A stretch of DNA of 64,000 nt from NCBI GenBank assembly GCA_004017535.1, contig SAJS01000010.1, forward strand, positions 105,797 to 169,796, given 5' to 3'. The stretch is from Mesorhizobium sp. (GTDB lineage: Bacteria > Pseudomonadota > Alphaproteobacteria > Rhizobiales > Rhizobiaceae). The translations under genes were made by a program, and so were the position numbers. The notes below the pieces were generated by a model. That model was not told the origin of the DNA, made no database searches, and saw only the letters and a list, made by a program, of their open reading frames with translations. This document shows, in pieces, positions 8,701 through 17,410 of this stretch (position 1 is the stretch's first letter; every line of letters begins with the position of its first letter).

Positions 8701-9123
8701 CTAGGCGTCGCATCTCTTGCGGAGCAGCTTCAAGAAGTTCTCGCTGTTAGGGCAGAAATCCCGATAGTGGCCTTCGAAATCGAAGGCCTGCATACGATCG
8801 TGACATTTGCGGCGACGCGGACATGTGATGCAGGTTCGGGACATGAAATGGCTACGCGCGAACTCCAGCGTGTCAAAATCGTCGGGATCGATCCCGACTG
8901 AAAGCATCGCCAACGTGAGCAAATCCTCCGATGCGTAAGGCGGATGCATGGCCTCATCGAACTCGGCGGGCGACATGCCGATATCGTTCAGCATGCCTGT
9001 GCATTCCTCTGGCTCAAGCGCCCAGAACTCCCGCCTGGCGGTCTTGCTCCGGCTGCGATCCTTGAAAAGGGCGACTGCGGCCCGGCATGCGTCCAAAGTG
9101 CCATTGATTAGGTTGTTGGCCAT
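8701..9123 (-). CDS. Small cysteine-containing protein, DUF6455-like
   Basis: This 140-residue soluble protein has four conserved-looking cysteines in its C-terminal half: CITCPRRRKC and a later FCPN. The pattern resembles DUF6455, found in alphaproteobacteria next to anaerobic or denitrification genes. A metal or iron-sulfur site is plausible but unproven. It is the first gene of the ubiTUV-mog operon, so it is directly downstream of the FNR-type box. No enzymatic function can be read from the sequence. Confidence 0.65.
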   Translation of the reverse strand: MANNLINGTLDACRAAVALFKDRSRSKTARREFWALEPEECTGMLNDIGMSPAEFDEAMHPPYASEDLLTLAMLSVGIDPDDFDTLEFARSHFMSRTCITCPRRRKCHDRMQAFDFEGHYRDFCPNSENFLKLLRKRCDA

Positions 9124-9205
9124 CTGAACCCTTCCGACACTGCCTCGACATCGACCAGCCCTCAGGCGATCGAATCTAAGGTATCGTCCGCAAACGGCCC
9201 GTTCT

Positions 9206-9219
9206 TTGATCTAGCGCAA
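9206..9219. promoter_or_regulatory. FNR/NnrR-type box between DUF6455-ubiTUV and ubiDX
   Basis: The site reads TTGATCTAGCGCAA, matching the TTG-N8-CAA palindrome of Crp/Fnr-family anaerobic regulators. It lies 83 bases from the minus-strand DUF6455 start and 65-80 bases from the ubiD start, so it could serve either or both divergent operons. Confidence 0.65.
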
Positions 9220-9283
9220 CGTTTTCCAGCGGCCGCCGTGAGAGAACAGCATCGCCGACGGTCCGGTCGTGCCGGATTTTGCC

Positions 9284-10792
9284 ATGCATTATCGCCTTCT
9301 TCCGCAGTTTCCCGATCTCGCATCATTTCTTTCGTACCTAGCCGGAAAGGGCCAGCTTCGCGAAATCCGTGCCCCGGTGTCGATGCGGTTCGAGCTGACG
9401 GAGATCCACAAAAGGGTGATCGCGGCGCATGGACCGGCGCTGCGCATGACCATGCCGATGGACGATCGGGGCGGCGGTTCGTCCTTTCCGGCCGTGGCGA
9501 ATATTTTCGGGACGCGGGAGCGTGTCGCCTGGGGGCTGGGCACGGACATTCGCGGATTGGAGAGCCTCGGCGCCCTGCTGGCATGGATGAGGTCCCCTCA
9601 GGCTCCGCAGAACTTGCGTCAGGCTCGGCATATGTTCTCGGCTGCGCGCGGCGCCTTGGCAGCGCGGCCGAAGATCGTTTCGTCGTCAAGACTATGGAGA
9701 GATGCGGAGCCGGACTTCGCAATCCTTCCCATCCAGACCTGCTGGCCGGAGGACGCCGGCCCTCTCATCACTTGGCCGGTGGTCGTCACCCGGCCGCCAG
9801 GTAACGACGATCCCGGCCGATACAATCTGGGTATATATCGGATGCAGGTGATCGCCCCGGACAAGGCGATCATAAGGTGGCTGCCCATGCGAGGCGGCGC
9901 TGCTCACCATCGCATGTGGCAGTCGAGGGGGCTCGAGATGCCCGTCGCCGTCGTCATCGGCGCGGATCCTGCGACTTTGGTAGCAGCGGTAATGCCGGCG
10001 CCCGAAGGCGTATCGGAACTGTCGCTGTCCGGGTTGATCAACGACCGACGGGTTGGACTGTCTCCGTGCAAAAGCATCGAACTCCATGTCCCCGCCAGTG
10101 CCGAGATCGTCCTCGAGGGAACCGTCTCACCCAATGAAACGGCGGAGGAAGGTCCCTTCGGCGACCACACCGGATACTATAACGGCGCAGCACATTTTCC
10201 TGTCTTCAAGCTCAAGCGTATTCGCGTGAGGGACGGCGCAAACTATCTCACCACTTTCACCGGGCGCGCGCCCGATGAGCCGTCCGTCCTCGCCGAGGCG
10301 CTGCTCGACGTCTTCAAGCCCCTGCTGCGCCAGCAGATACCGGAAATTCTCGACGTCTGGCTTCCCCCGGAGGCCTGCTCCTACAGGATCGCGGTCATAT
10401 CGATCGTCAAGAAATATCCAGGACAGGCCCGGCGAGTGATGATGGGGTTCTGGTCGCTGTTGCCGCAATTCTCGATGACCAAGATGGTCGTCGTGGTGGA
10501 CGACGACATCGACATTCGGTCGTGGTCGGACGTGATGTGGGCGGTCGCAACCCGAATGGATTTTTCGCGTGACCTGATGACGCTGGATCGAACCCCTATC
10601 GACACCCTCGACTTCTCGTCGCCCTTGGAAGGGCTTGGCGGAAAGGTCGGGTTCGACGCGACGCGCAAGATTGGGTCCGAGACGTCTCGCGAGTGGGGGA
10701 AGGAACTGAAGATGTCGTCTCACACCGTTGAAAGGGTGTCCGAGCGTTGGCATGAGCTCTTTCCGCAGGCAACCGGCTCGGTGCAGACATGA
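9284..10792 (+). CDS. ubiD: UbiD-family decarboxylase
   Basis: The roughly 500-residue protein is a UbiD-type prenylated-FMN decarboxylase, which removes the carboxyl group from 4-hydroxy-3-polyprenylbenzoate in ubiquinone synthesis. Family features include the N-terminal FPDLASFLSYL segment, the DHTGYYN motif and an ENP-type NETAEEGPFGDHTG region. The ATG at 9284 is used; a GTG 15 bases upstream is in frame. The following gene is its cofactor maker ubiX, overlapping by 4 bases. Related UbiD enzymes act on other aromatic acids, but the adjoining ubiTUV operon favours ubiquinone. Confidence 0.85.
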   Translation: MHYRLLPQFPDLASFLSYLAGKGQLREIRAPVSMRFELTEIHKRVIAAHGPALRMTMPMDDRGGGSSFPAVANIFGTRERVAWGLGTDIRGLESLGALLAWMRSPQAPQNLRQARHMFSAARGALAARPKIVSSSRLWRDAEPDFAILPIQTCWPEDAGPLITWPVVVTRPPGNDDPGRYNLGIYRMQVIAPDKAIIRWLPMRGGAAHHRMWQSRGLEMPVAVVIGADPATLVAAVMPAPEGVSELSLSGLINDRRVGLSPCKSIELHVPASAEIVLEGTVSPNETAEEGPFGDHTGYYNGAAHFPVFKLKRIRVRDGANYLTTFTGRAPDEPSVLAEALLDVFKPLLRQQIPEILDVWLPPEACSYRIAVISIVKKYPGQARRVMMGFWSLLPQFSMTKMVVVVDDDIDIRSWSDVMWAVATRMDFSRDLMTLDRTPIDTLDFSSPLEGLGGKVGFDATRKIGSETSREWGKELKMSSHTVERVSERWHELFPQATGSVQT

Positions 10793-11373
10793 CGAAACGT
10801 ATCATAGTTGGGGTTACCGGCGCATCCGGCTCCGTGCTGGCCCTCGAGACTGTACGCCAACTGGTCAAGGGCGGAGCGGAAACGCATCTTGTCACCTCGA
10901 AAGGCGCGCGCATGACAATTGCTCACGAGCTTGGCCCCGACGGATTGGCACAGCTTGTCTCGCTCGCCAACCACACCCACTCCCATCAGGACCTGGCCGC
11001 GCCCATCGCCAGCGGATCTTTCAGGACCGATGGCATGATCGTCGTGCCATGCTCGATGCGAACCCTTGCGGCGATGGCGCATGGCCTGGGCGACAACCTT
11101 GTTACCAGGGCGGCAGACGTCGTGCTCAAGGAAAGGCGTCGGCTGGTGGTCGTGCCGCGGGAGGCGCCACTGCATGAAGGGCATCTGGATGCGATGCTGA
11201 GGCTGACACGGATGGGAGCGATCATCGCACCGCCGGTGCCGCCATTCTACGTCAAGCCGGCTTCGATCGAGGCGATGATCGTCGAGATGGCGGCACGACT
11301 CGTTAACTGGGCGGGCGTGGACCCCGGCGACAGGCTGACCAGGTGGGGCGAAAAGAACGTCGTAACCCGTTGA
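10789..11373 (+). CDS. ubiX: Flavin prenyltransferase UbiX
   Basis: The 194-residue protein carries the UbiX/Pad1 opening VGVTGASGS, the VVPCSMRTLAAMAHG flavin-binding stretch and the VVVPREAPLHEGHL segment. It makes prenylated FMN, the cofactor of UbiD. Its start overlaps the ubiD stop (ATGA), so the two are co-translated. Confidence 0.9.
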   Translation: MTKRIIVGVTGASGSVLALETVRQLVKGGAETHLVTSKGARMTIAHELGPDGLAQLVSLANHTHSHQDLAAPIASGSFRTDGMIVVPCSMRTLAAMAHGLGDNLVTRAADVVLKERRRLVVVPREAPLHEGHLDAMLRLTRMGAIIAPPVPPFYVKPASIEAMIVEMAARLVNWAGVDPGDRLTRWGEKNVVTR

Positions 11374-11392
11374 TATTTTTACCGAGCCCCCC

Positions 11393-11923
11393 ATGGCAGG
11401 AGATACCCCTGCGAATTCTCTGGAACGAAGAGTTGAGGCGTATGATTTGAAGCGGCTCCATGCGGCGAGGAAGCAGTCGGCGATCATGTCGATGTTCGAT
11501 GGCCTCCAACCGGGGCAGGCATTCTCGGTCCTGTTGGGTTTCGATCCCGGCCGGCTGAAGGGCCAGTTCGAGGCATTTTTCGGTGACGACTTCGCCTGGG
11601 TCTGTCTCGACCCTGGGCCACCGGAATGGCTGATCGAAATCAGGAAACGACGCATATCAGAGCAATTCCAGGAAAAGTGTGAACGGTTTCTGTCCGGAAC
11701 TGCGTCAAAACAAAGAGATAGCGCAGTTCGCCGTTTCCGTGAAACGGTGAAACGCCTAGCGTACAACTGCCGTGAGAGCGGCAAATTGACCAAGCTGCCG
11801 CATCGAAAGCGCGCCGTCCCTTGCGATCGTCGCGATGTCGTCGAAGAGAAGGGCGAAGTCCTGGTAGACACTGCTGTCCCATTCGGCCTCTCCTATCTCG
11901 TCGAGATCCTGCAAGAACAATAG
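11393..11923 (+). CDS. DUF2249-domain protein with a repeat-derived C-terminal tail
   Basis: Residues 31-86 form a DUF2249-like core (GLQPGQAF to WLIEIRKR), a small sulfur-carrier-like fold often found in nitrosative-stress clusters. From residue 89 the frame enters the 103-bp palindromic element at 11657-11759, and everything after that is encoded by the element and by DNA antisense to the next gene. A normal DUF2249 protein would end near residue 86-90. So the 176-codon frame is probably a gene whose stop was lost when the element arrived, or the stable protein is shorter. It starts 19 bases after ubiX and may be cotranscribed. Confidence 0.5.
   Translation: MAGDTPANSLERRVEAYDLKRLHAARKQSAIMSMFDGLQPGQAFSVLLGFDPGRLKGQFEAFFGDDFAWVCLDPGPPEWLIEIRKRRISEQFQEKCERFLSGTASKQRDSAVRRFRETVKRLAYNCRESGKLTKLPHRKRAVPCDRRDVVEEKGEVLVDTAVPFGLSYLVEILQEQ
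11657..11759. repeat. Dispersed palindromic element, copy 1
   Basis: This copy matches 59544-59646 over its whole length. It has two hairpins: an outer one pairing GCAATTCC with its partner after a GGAAAA..TTTCTG inner arm (slightly decayed here), and a second with arms CGCCGTTTC / GAAACGGTG. The right end is CTAG. It supplies the C-terminal codons of the DUF2249 frame and the TAG stop of the converging minus-strand gene. It resembles RIME-type intergenic elements of rhizobia. Confidence 0.8.
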
Positions 11924-12133
11924 AATCGCCTCGATATGCGCGCGTTGATGGCGAGCGTTGGTGAGATGTCCACGTGCCGCCGGCACTATCTCCAAACTAG
12001 CGAAGCGGGACAACGTCTCATCGAGCTTGGAGCGGCACCGGCAGTCCAACCCCGCCTCCTCGATCAGCGCTGCCAGCCGGGCAGCGGTGATCGCCATTTC
12101 CGCGGCGCTGTTTTCGGGAAGGCGGTGCTTCAT
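11756..12133 (-). CDS. Conserved-looking hypothetical protein
   Basis: The 125-residue protein is largely alpha-helical with no signal peptide or membrane segment. No family is recognised. The start MKHRLPENS at 12133 is preferred over an upstream extension that would run through the regulatory region. Its TAG stop is formed by the last bases of the palindromic element, so the original C-terminus may have changed. It is divergent from nnrS and shares the intergenic region holding the FNR-type box at 12297. Confidence 0.5.
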   Translation of the reverse strand: MKHRLPENSAAEMAITAARLAALIEEAGLDCRCRSKLDETLSRFASLEIVPAARGHLTNARHQRAHIEAILLFLQDLDEIGEAEWDSSVYQDFALLFDDIATIARDGALSMRQLGQFAALTAVVR

Positions 12134-12296
12134 AATTCTTCTACTCCCGTCGCAGTCAGCCTGTCTGGAGTCGCTGCGAAGTTGACCTGAGCCTTGGGCA
12201 GCCTGGCCGAGGAGCAAAACACGTCCTCGGCCGGAGCAAGATCGCTGGGGTGCTTCAAGAACAATCTTCAAGATAGTCGATGCTTCCGCGGGATGT

Positions 12297-12310
12297 TTGC
12301 GCTGGAGCAA
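12297..12310. promoter_or_regulatory. FNR/NnrR-type box upstream of nnrS
   Basis: The site reads TTGCGCTGGAGCAA and is identical to the one upstream of the RIC gene at 20003. It is centred about 117 bases before the nnrS ATG and 170 bases before the divergent hypothetical gene. Confidence 0.7.
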
Positions 12311-12419
12311 ACACCAAATCGATCCTCGCACTTATTGCGCCATGCTTGTCCTTCCTGCCAGTCCGTCCATTGGCGGGCGACGCCGGGGGAGACGCATCGC
12401 CATTCCGGAGACTGGTCGC

Positions 12420-13583
12420 ATGGGCGCCGACGGTAATTTCAAGGCCTGTAAAAACAAGCCGGTCCACTTGCCGTTTCGACCGTTCTTTCTCGTGGCTGTT
12501 GTCGATGCCGTTCTCGGCGGCAGCGGCTGGTTGCAGTCGGCGTTCGGACTGCGAGCCTTCGGCCCGACAGGACTCTCTGCCGGCGACTGGCACCGCGACA
12601 TGCTTCTGTTCGGGATGGTTCCGGCGGTGTTGACCGGTTTCCTGCTGACCGCGCTGCCCCGCTGGACGGGACATCGCGCAGTGTCGTCGCACACGACATA
12701 TCTGCTCATTCTCCTGTGGGCCTGCGGCCGTGTCGCCTTCCTGCAGCGGTTGCCGTCGCTTGGGCTTGCGTTCTCGGCGATCTGGGTTCTCGCACTGTTG
12801 TTGATCGCGGCTAAAGCAGTGATCGCCAGTCGGGACCGCCGCAATTTCAAGATACTGCTTCTCCTGGTCGTTTTTTGCGGCAGCAACGGACTCGTTGCGG
12901 CACCATACCAAGTCGAACTTGCCTTGAGACTGGCGCTCGTCTCGATCATCGGTCTGGTCGTCATCATCGGAGGGCGGGTCGTGCCGGCCTTGACCATCGC
13001 CTATGTCGAGAGCGCCGGCGGCCAGATCGTCCTGTCCCGCTCTGTTTCCAGGGAGCGCGCGGCAGCGCTGATGACGATTTGTGCCCTCTGTTCGTGGGTT
13101 GTCGCGCCGGCGGCGCAACTCACCGGTATTGCCTGCGTCCTTGCCGCTTTCACCCAGGCGATGCGGGCCGCGCAATGGAAAGGCTGGCGCAGCCTGTCGT
13201 CGTCGACGGTGCTTGGCCTTCACATCGGATACGGCTGGATCGTCGTAGGTTTTGCATCACTCGCGGTCCATATCTTCGCCCCGGCAATGCTGGGCCAGGC
13301 GACCGCTGTTCATGCATGGACCATTGGCGCCATCGGAACCATGGCCCTCGCCATCATGGCGAGCATGATCCGCAAGCATAGCCGGCTCGCCTTCATGCCA
13401 TCGAGGCCTGCGACCGGTGCGCTCGCGGCGATGACGACCTGCTCCCTATCACGCCAGCTGATCGAAGCGCTGCCTGGCTATTTCGGCGTGCTGGCTAGCC
13501 TTTCAGGCGCTTTGTGGATAGTCGCGTTTGCCCTGTTTATGATGGCCTATGTCAGAGCGCTGTTCCTGGTGAGCGAGAAATAG
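12420..13583 (+). CDS. nnrS: NnrS-family membrane protein
   Basis: The 387-residue product is a polytopic haem-copper membrane protein of the NnrS family (about 12 helices), which protects against NO-derived stress in denitrifiers. The opening FRPFFLVAV and histidines in WHRDMLLFG, VHIFAPAM and HAWTIGAIG are typical of the family. The ATG at 12420 is chosen because upstream sequence is not hydrophobic and crosses the regulatory site. Regulation by NO through an NnrR-like regulator is expected from the box upstream. Confidence 0.85.
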   Translation: MGADGNFKACKNKPVHLPFRPFFLVAVVDAVLGGSGWLQSAFGLRAFGPTGLSAGDWHRDMLLFGMVPAVLTGFLLTALPRWTGHRAVSSHTTYLLILLWACGRVAFLQRLPSLGLAFSAIWVLALLLIAAKAVIASRDRRNFKILLLLVVFCGSNGLVAAPYQVELALRLALVSIIGLVVIIGGRVVPALTIAYVESAGGQIVLSRSVSRERAAALMTICALCSWVVAPAAQLTGIACVLAAFTQAMRAAQWKGWRSLSSSTVLGLHIGYGWIVVGFASLAVHIFAPAMLGQATAVHAWTIGAIGTMALAIMASMIRKHSRLAFMPSRPATGALAAMTTCSLSRQLIEALPGYFGVLASLSGALWIVAFALFMMAYVRALFLVSEK

Positions 13584-14061
13584 CGTGGCCCGACCAAATA
13601 CCCCAGCATCGTTGTTGTGGTGACCATCATAGTTACGATGAGAAACGTCGCTGGAGCGAACGGCTCATTTGCCCGATCTTCACATAAGCAAGATGGCCAT
13701 TGACCGCGAGCTCTTGGAGGTTTCGCCATGGGAAGGCCAAAGCGCGCCGCGAAGGGGGTAGAATTCATATTTGGCTGTCCCACACGCGTGGGCGATGTCA
13801 CCCACCAAAACTGTTCACGCTAGCAAGGTATCCTGACCGCACCGGCTTGCCCGGCTCGGTCAACCAGCTTGCGTTTGAACAAAGATTGGAAAGTCGGGAC
13901 GGCTCACAATTTCAAGATATGTTGTCGTTCAGCGCAGTCACATCGATGCTTCCCTCCATTAACATTTTGCGCCCTGACCCGCAGAAACACCGGCCAACAG
14001 AGGTGCTTCGAATGAATGCGGCTCGGACATTGAGCATTGGCAACGCGGCACGGAGCGACCC
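13584..14061. other. Intergenic stretch, no confident gene
   Basis: No family-level match was seen in these 478 bases. The only candidate is a 31-codon frame at 13728-13823 (plus strand) with a GGAGG site 9 bases upstream; its product is basic and unlike anything recognised. No terminator or FNR-type box was found. Confidence 0.35.
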
Positions 14062-15414
14062 ATGATGCACTCCGCGCTATCGCGCTGGACGATGTCTTAC
14101 TTTGCCGCGGCGCTGTTCTTTTTTGTCGGGGCGCAGGTGCTGATGGTCGTCGGCTATGGTTTCCCATCGGTGGCGGCGGAGGCTCCCGAAACGCTGGTGG
14201 TCGTGCATATGGTGACTATCGGGTGGCTTAGTTTGTTGATGTGCGGGGCGCTGTTCCAATTCGTGCCCGTGCTGATAGCCCGGCCATTGCGCGGCGAAGG
14301 ATTAGTATTGCCCGCCCTGTTGTGCCTTCTGGCCGGCCTTGGATGCCTGCTCGGTGGCTTCATTGAGCTTTCGGGGGCTTTCGAGACGGGCGTTCCGCTG
14401 CTTGCCTTCGCCGGCGTGTTGCTTCCCGCCGGTTTTGTGTTGGCGGCGTACGTGCTCGGCGGCACGCTTTGGGGCGCTCGCCTACCGCTTCCAGCGCGTT
14501 TCGTCACGGTTGGACTGCCGAGCATGCTCGTTACCGCCCTCCTCGGCGCGCTGTTTGCCCTCCTGCTCTCTGGCTACCTTCCAGCACTGGCCGAGTTCGA
14601 CTTTCGAGCGCAAGCGCTTCCTGTTCACATCGCGATCGGGCTTGGAGGCTGGCTGAGTTTTTCCGCGATCGGCGTCTCCTACCGGCTATTGCCGATGTTC
14701 ATGCTGTCGCCGGACAAGGAGCGGCGGAGCAGCAAGATTGTCTGGTGGGCGGGCGCGATTGCGTTGCTGCCCGTGGCTCTGGCAACGCCTCTTGCGAGCC
14801 TGTTCGGAACTCCCGATGTGGCGCCCTCGGCACGGGTGGTCGCGGTTCTGCTTGGCGGCATATCGCTCGTCTTCTACGGCGTCGATCTGGCTTTCTTTTA
14901 CCGCCATCGAAAGCGCCGCGCGGTCGAACTCAATAGCCACGCTGCGAAAGGAGCCTTTCTGGCACTTGTCCTGTCGGCTACCCTACTGCTCGCCTTGCTG
15001 GCGAGCGGGACAGTCGAGCAGCACGCCGGCGCCCTGCTCTATTTGGTCGCGTTCGGCTGGCTTAGCGGCCTTGGCCTTTCGCAACTTTACAAGATCGTGC
15101 CGTTCCTGACCTGGCTTGAATGCTATGGTCCCGTGATGGGAAAGAAGCCCACGCCGCGCGTGCAGGACCTCGTCGCAGAACCGCGTGACCGTATCTGGTT
15201 CGTAGCCTATTTTCTTTGCGTGACGGTCGGTGCCGCCGCATTGCTTGCCGAGCAGCCCGGCCTTTTCCGCATCGCCGCGGGTGGGACGCTGCTCGCAACG
15301 CTGGCCATCGTGACGGAACTCGTTCTGGCCCGTCGCCTCAAGAATGTGCCCTACGCCCAGCGTGCGCCGGAAGGCGCGTTGCCGCCGCGCCTTTTCCTGC
15401 CAAGAACGCATTGA
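14062..15414 (+). CDS. Polytopic haem-copper-oxidase-like membrane protein
   Basis: The 450-residue protein has about 12 membrane helices. Histidines inside helices (VVVHMVTIGWL and LPVHIAIGLGGWLSF) and the LYKIVPFLTW motif resemble a widespread uncharacterised branch related to haem-copper oxidase subunit I and NnrS. The usual CuB histidine triad is not complete, so oxidase activity is unlikely. Between nnrS and DUF2249/regulator genes, a role in NO handling or haem/copper sensing is likely but inferred. A DUF2249 gene follows 22 bases downstream. Confidence 0.6.
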   Translation: MMHSALSRWTMSYFAAALFFFVGAQVLMVVGYGFPSVAAEAPETLVVVHMVTIGWLSLLMCGALFQFVPVLIARPLRGEGLVLPALLCLLAGLGCLLGGFIELSGAFETGVPLLAFAGVLLPAGFVLAAYVLGGTLWGARLPLPARFVTVGLPSMLVTALLGALFALLLSGYLPALAEFDFRAQALPVHIAIGLGGWLSFSAIGVSYRLLPMFMLSPDKERRSSKIVWWAGAIALLPVALATPLASLFGTPDVAPSARVVAVLLGGISLVFYGVDLAFFYRHRKRRAVELNSHAAKGAFLALVLSATLLLALLASGTVEQHAGALLYLVAFGWLSGLGLSQLYKIVPFLTWLECYGPVMGKKPTPRVQDLVAEPRDRIWFVAYFLCVTVGAAALLAEQPGLFRIAAGGTLLATLAIVTELVLARRLKNVPYAQRAPEGALPPRLFLPRTH

Positions 15415-15436
15415 ACCAAGCAAAAAGGAGGCTGCA

Positions 15437-15952
15437 GTGACCCAGCCAGACTATGAACTCGATGTCCGCCCGATCATTGCCAAAGGCGGCGAGCCATTCG
15501 GCGCTATCATGGAGGCGGTGGCCACGCTCGCTCCCGGCCAGGGCCTTCGCCTGCTTGCCCCGTTCAAGCCGGTCCCTCTGTTTCACGTCTTGGGCCAGCG
15601 CGGGTTCGAACCCACGGCACGCGAGATCGGCAACGGTGACTGGGAAGTGACCTTCAGGCCGGCTACCGGGGAGCAGAATTCAGGGGCAGAAGTTTCGGCT
15701 CCGGTCCAGAGCGTCGACCCCAGTACCTGGCCTGAACCGGCGGTTGAACTTGATAATCGCGGTCTCGAACCGCCTGAGCCGATGGTGCGGACGCTCGAAG
15801 GTGTCGAGGCGCTGACGTCGGGGCAGACGCTGGCCGCCCTGTTGCCACGCGAACCCCTCTTCCTCTTCGAAGAGTTGGAGGCGCGTGGCCACCTGTGGCG
15901 AGGATCCTTCGAGCCGGAAGGGCACTATCGCATCCTGATCCGACGGGGCTGA
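15437..15952 (+). CDS. Tandem DUF2249-domain protein
   Basis: The GTG start at 15437 has a strong AAAGGAGG site and lies 22 bases after the membrane-protein gene. The 171-residue product holds two DUF2249 domains: residues about 5-75 (ELDVRP..) and about 98-170 (ELDNRGLEPPEPM..). DUF2249 proteins are small, often metal- or sulfur-related, and recur in denitrification and NO-response clusters. Exact chemistry is unknown. This is one of three DUF2249 genes between 11 and 18 kb. Confidence 0.75.
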   Translation: MTQPDYELDVRPIIAKGGEPFGAIMEAVATLAPGQGLRLLAPFKPVPLFHVLGQRGFEPTAREIGNGDWEVTFRPATGEQNSGAEVSAPVQSVDPSTWPEPAVELDNRGLEPPEPMVRTLEGVEALTSGQTLAALLPREPLFLFEELEARGHLWRGSFEPEGHYRILIRRG

Positions 15953-16059
15953 GCGAACAAGCGGCGTATTCGGCGCCGATGCTGATGGACCTTGTCGACG
16001 AGTGAGTCGTCACCTCGCGGATCGCCAGGCGGTTTGGGAACTGCGCTCGGCTCGCATGT

Positions 16060-16770
16060 TCAGCCGGCAGTTCTTGGGACACGGCCTTCTGCAAGCAGGA
16101 GCAGGCGGTGCGGTTCAACGACGGTCACTTTCTGGCGTCCGCTTCTCACCAGCCCCTCCTCTTCCCAAGCCGACAGAAGACGGCTGACCGTGTGCAGCCT
16201 CGTGCCCGTCATCTCAGCGATGTCCTGGCGCGAAAGCGGGAAGTCTATCAAAAAGCCTTCATCAGTCTTCCTGCCCGTCTGCTTAACCAGCTTGAGCAGG
16301 GCATGAGCCACTCGTCGGTCTACCTGCTCGGTTGACATTTCGATCACGCGCGCATGGGCATCCTGCAGACGGCTACCGATCGTCTTGTATGCGTTGGCCC
16401 CGAAACTTGGATAGGAGGACGCGAATTTCGACCAGAGGCTGCTAGGCCACGCCAGCACCACGCAATCGGTGACGGCGATGGCGCTGGCCGGATAAGAGGT
16501 GATCCCAAGCGCGTTGGCAATTCCCATCAATTCTCCGGGGCTGATATACCGCACGATCACATCGTCGCCGTCCGCAGTGGTCTTGACCACGCGTACATGG
16601 CCGTCCAGCAACAAGAAGAAGGAGTGCGCCTCCAACTCCTGCTCGAAGACCGGCTGTTCCTTCGCGATGCGCAGCGCCCGCGCCTGACCGATCATGTCGT
16701 CGAGTTCCCTGGAATTCAGCCCTTGGAATGGCGGCAAGTCGGCAATAAGCGAGCGGTCGAGACGACTCAT
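16060..16770 (-). CDS. nnrR: Crp/Fnr-family regulator, NnrR-like
   Basis: This 236-residue protein has a cNMP-binding-type sensor domain (about 15-130) and a winged helix near residues 180-215 containing LSRQDIAEMTGTRLHTVSRLL. It lacks the N-terminal cysteine cluster of FNR, which favours the NO-responsive NnrR/DNR branch over oxygen-sensing FNR. TTG-N8-CAA boxes at five places in the window are the expected targets of such a protein. No clear box lies in its own promoter. Confidence 0.7.
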   Translation of the reverse strand: MSRLDRSLIADLPPFQGLNSRELDDMIGQARALRIAKEQPVFEQELEAHSFFLLLDGHVRVVKTTADGDDVIVRYISPGELMGIANALGITSYPASAIAVTDCVVLAWPSSLWSKFASSYPSFGANAYKTIGSRLQDAHARVIEMSTEQVDRRVAHALLKLVKQTGRKTDEGFLIDFPLSRQDIAEMTGTRLHTVSRLLSAWEEEGLVRSGRQKVTVVEPHRLLLLAEGRVPRTAG

Positions 16771-16981
16771 GTTGTTTCTCCGCTACGCGACATCTCGCCT
16801 CTATATGGGCTTTCTCTTCCGATCCACCATGTAGTGTCTGCGCCGTTGCCGCAAGCTCCTTATGGGGACACCTCCGACGTCGATCGGTTGCTGCTGTCAG
16901 TCCTTAGTGTGCTCAATGTCATTGCGGCGATCAATCACAACTCTGGCCGAACGACCAGATGAAGCGGCGGCAGATGGACGT

Positions 16982-17410
16982 TTAGGCTGCCGGCTGAACC
17001 CCGAAGTCTTCGGGGCGGAGCAGAAGATCGGCCAAGGTGTAGCGGTCGAGCGTCCCCGCGAAGGCTGCGAGCGCCTCCTTGAGCGCTCTGCGCAGGCGGC
17101 AACGAGGAGTGATCAGGCAATGGTTGTCGCTCCTGAAACATTCGACCAGAGCAAAATCGGGTTCCGTGGTGCGCAGGACGTCGCCCAATCGGATCTGTGC
17201 CGGTGCCTTGGCAAGCGTCAAGCCGCCGGAACGACCTCGAACCGCCCTCAAAAAACCGGCACGGGTCAATTGGTTGGCCACCTTCATCAGGTGCGCCCGC
17301 GAAATCCCATAGACCTTGGAGGTTTCCTCGATGGTGATCAACTGACCGTCCCTGGCCGCGGCGTACAAGAGTACGCGAAGCGAGTAGTCGGAAAAATTCG
17401 TCAGTCTCAT
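16982..17410 (-). CDS. nsrR: Rrf2-family NO-sensing repressor, NsrR-like
   Basis: The 142-residue protein has the Rrf2 winged helix (YGISRAHLMKVANQLTRAGF) and the three cysteines of iron-sulfur Rrf2 regulators, Cys91, Cys98 and Cys104, in the ECFRSDNHCLITPRC stretch. This spacing matches NsrR better than IscR. The cluster would be destroyed by NO, releasing repression. It is divergent from the DUF2249-DUF59 operon, and a near-perfect palindrome sits between them (17514-17540), a likely operator for both directions. Confidence 0.8.
   Translation of the reverse strand: MRLTNFSDYSLRVLLYAAARDGQLITIEETSKVYGISRAHLMKVANQLTRAGFLRAVRGRSGGLTLAKAPAQIRLGDVLRTTEPDFALVECFRSDNHCLITPRCRLRRALKEALAAFAGTLDRYTLADLLLRPEDFGVQPAA

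Noticed and set aside
10720-11871. Minus-strand frame opposite ubiX and the DUF2249 gene
   Set aside because: Arg/Cys-rich product with no domain, opposite two recognised genes.
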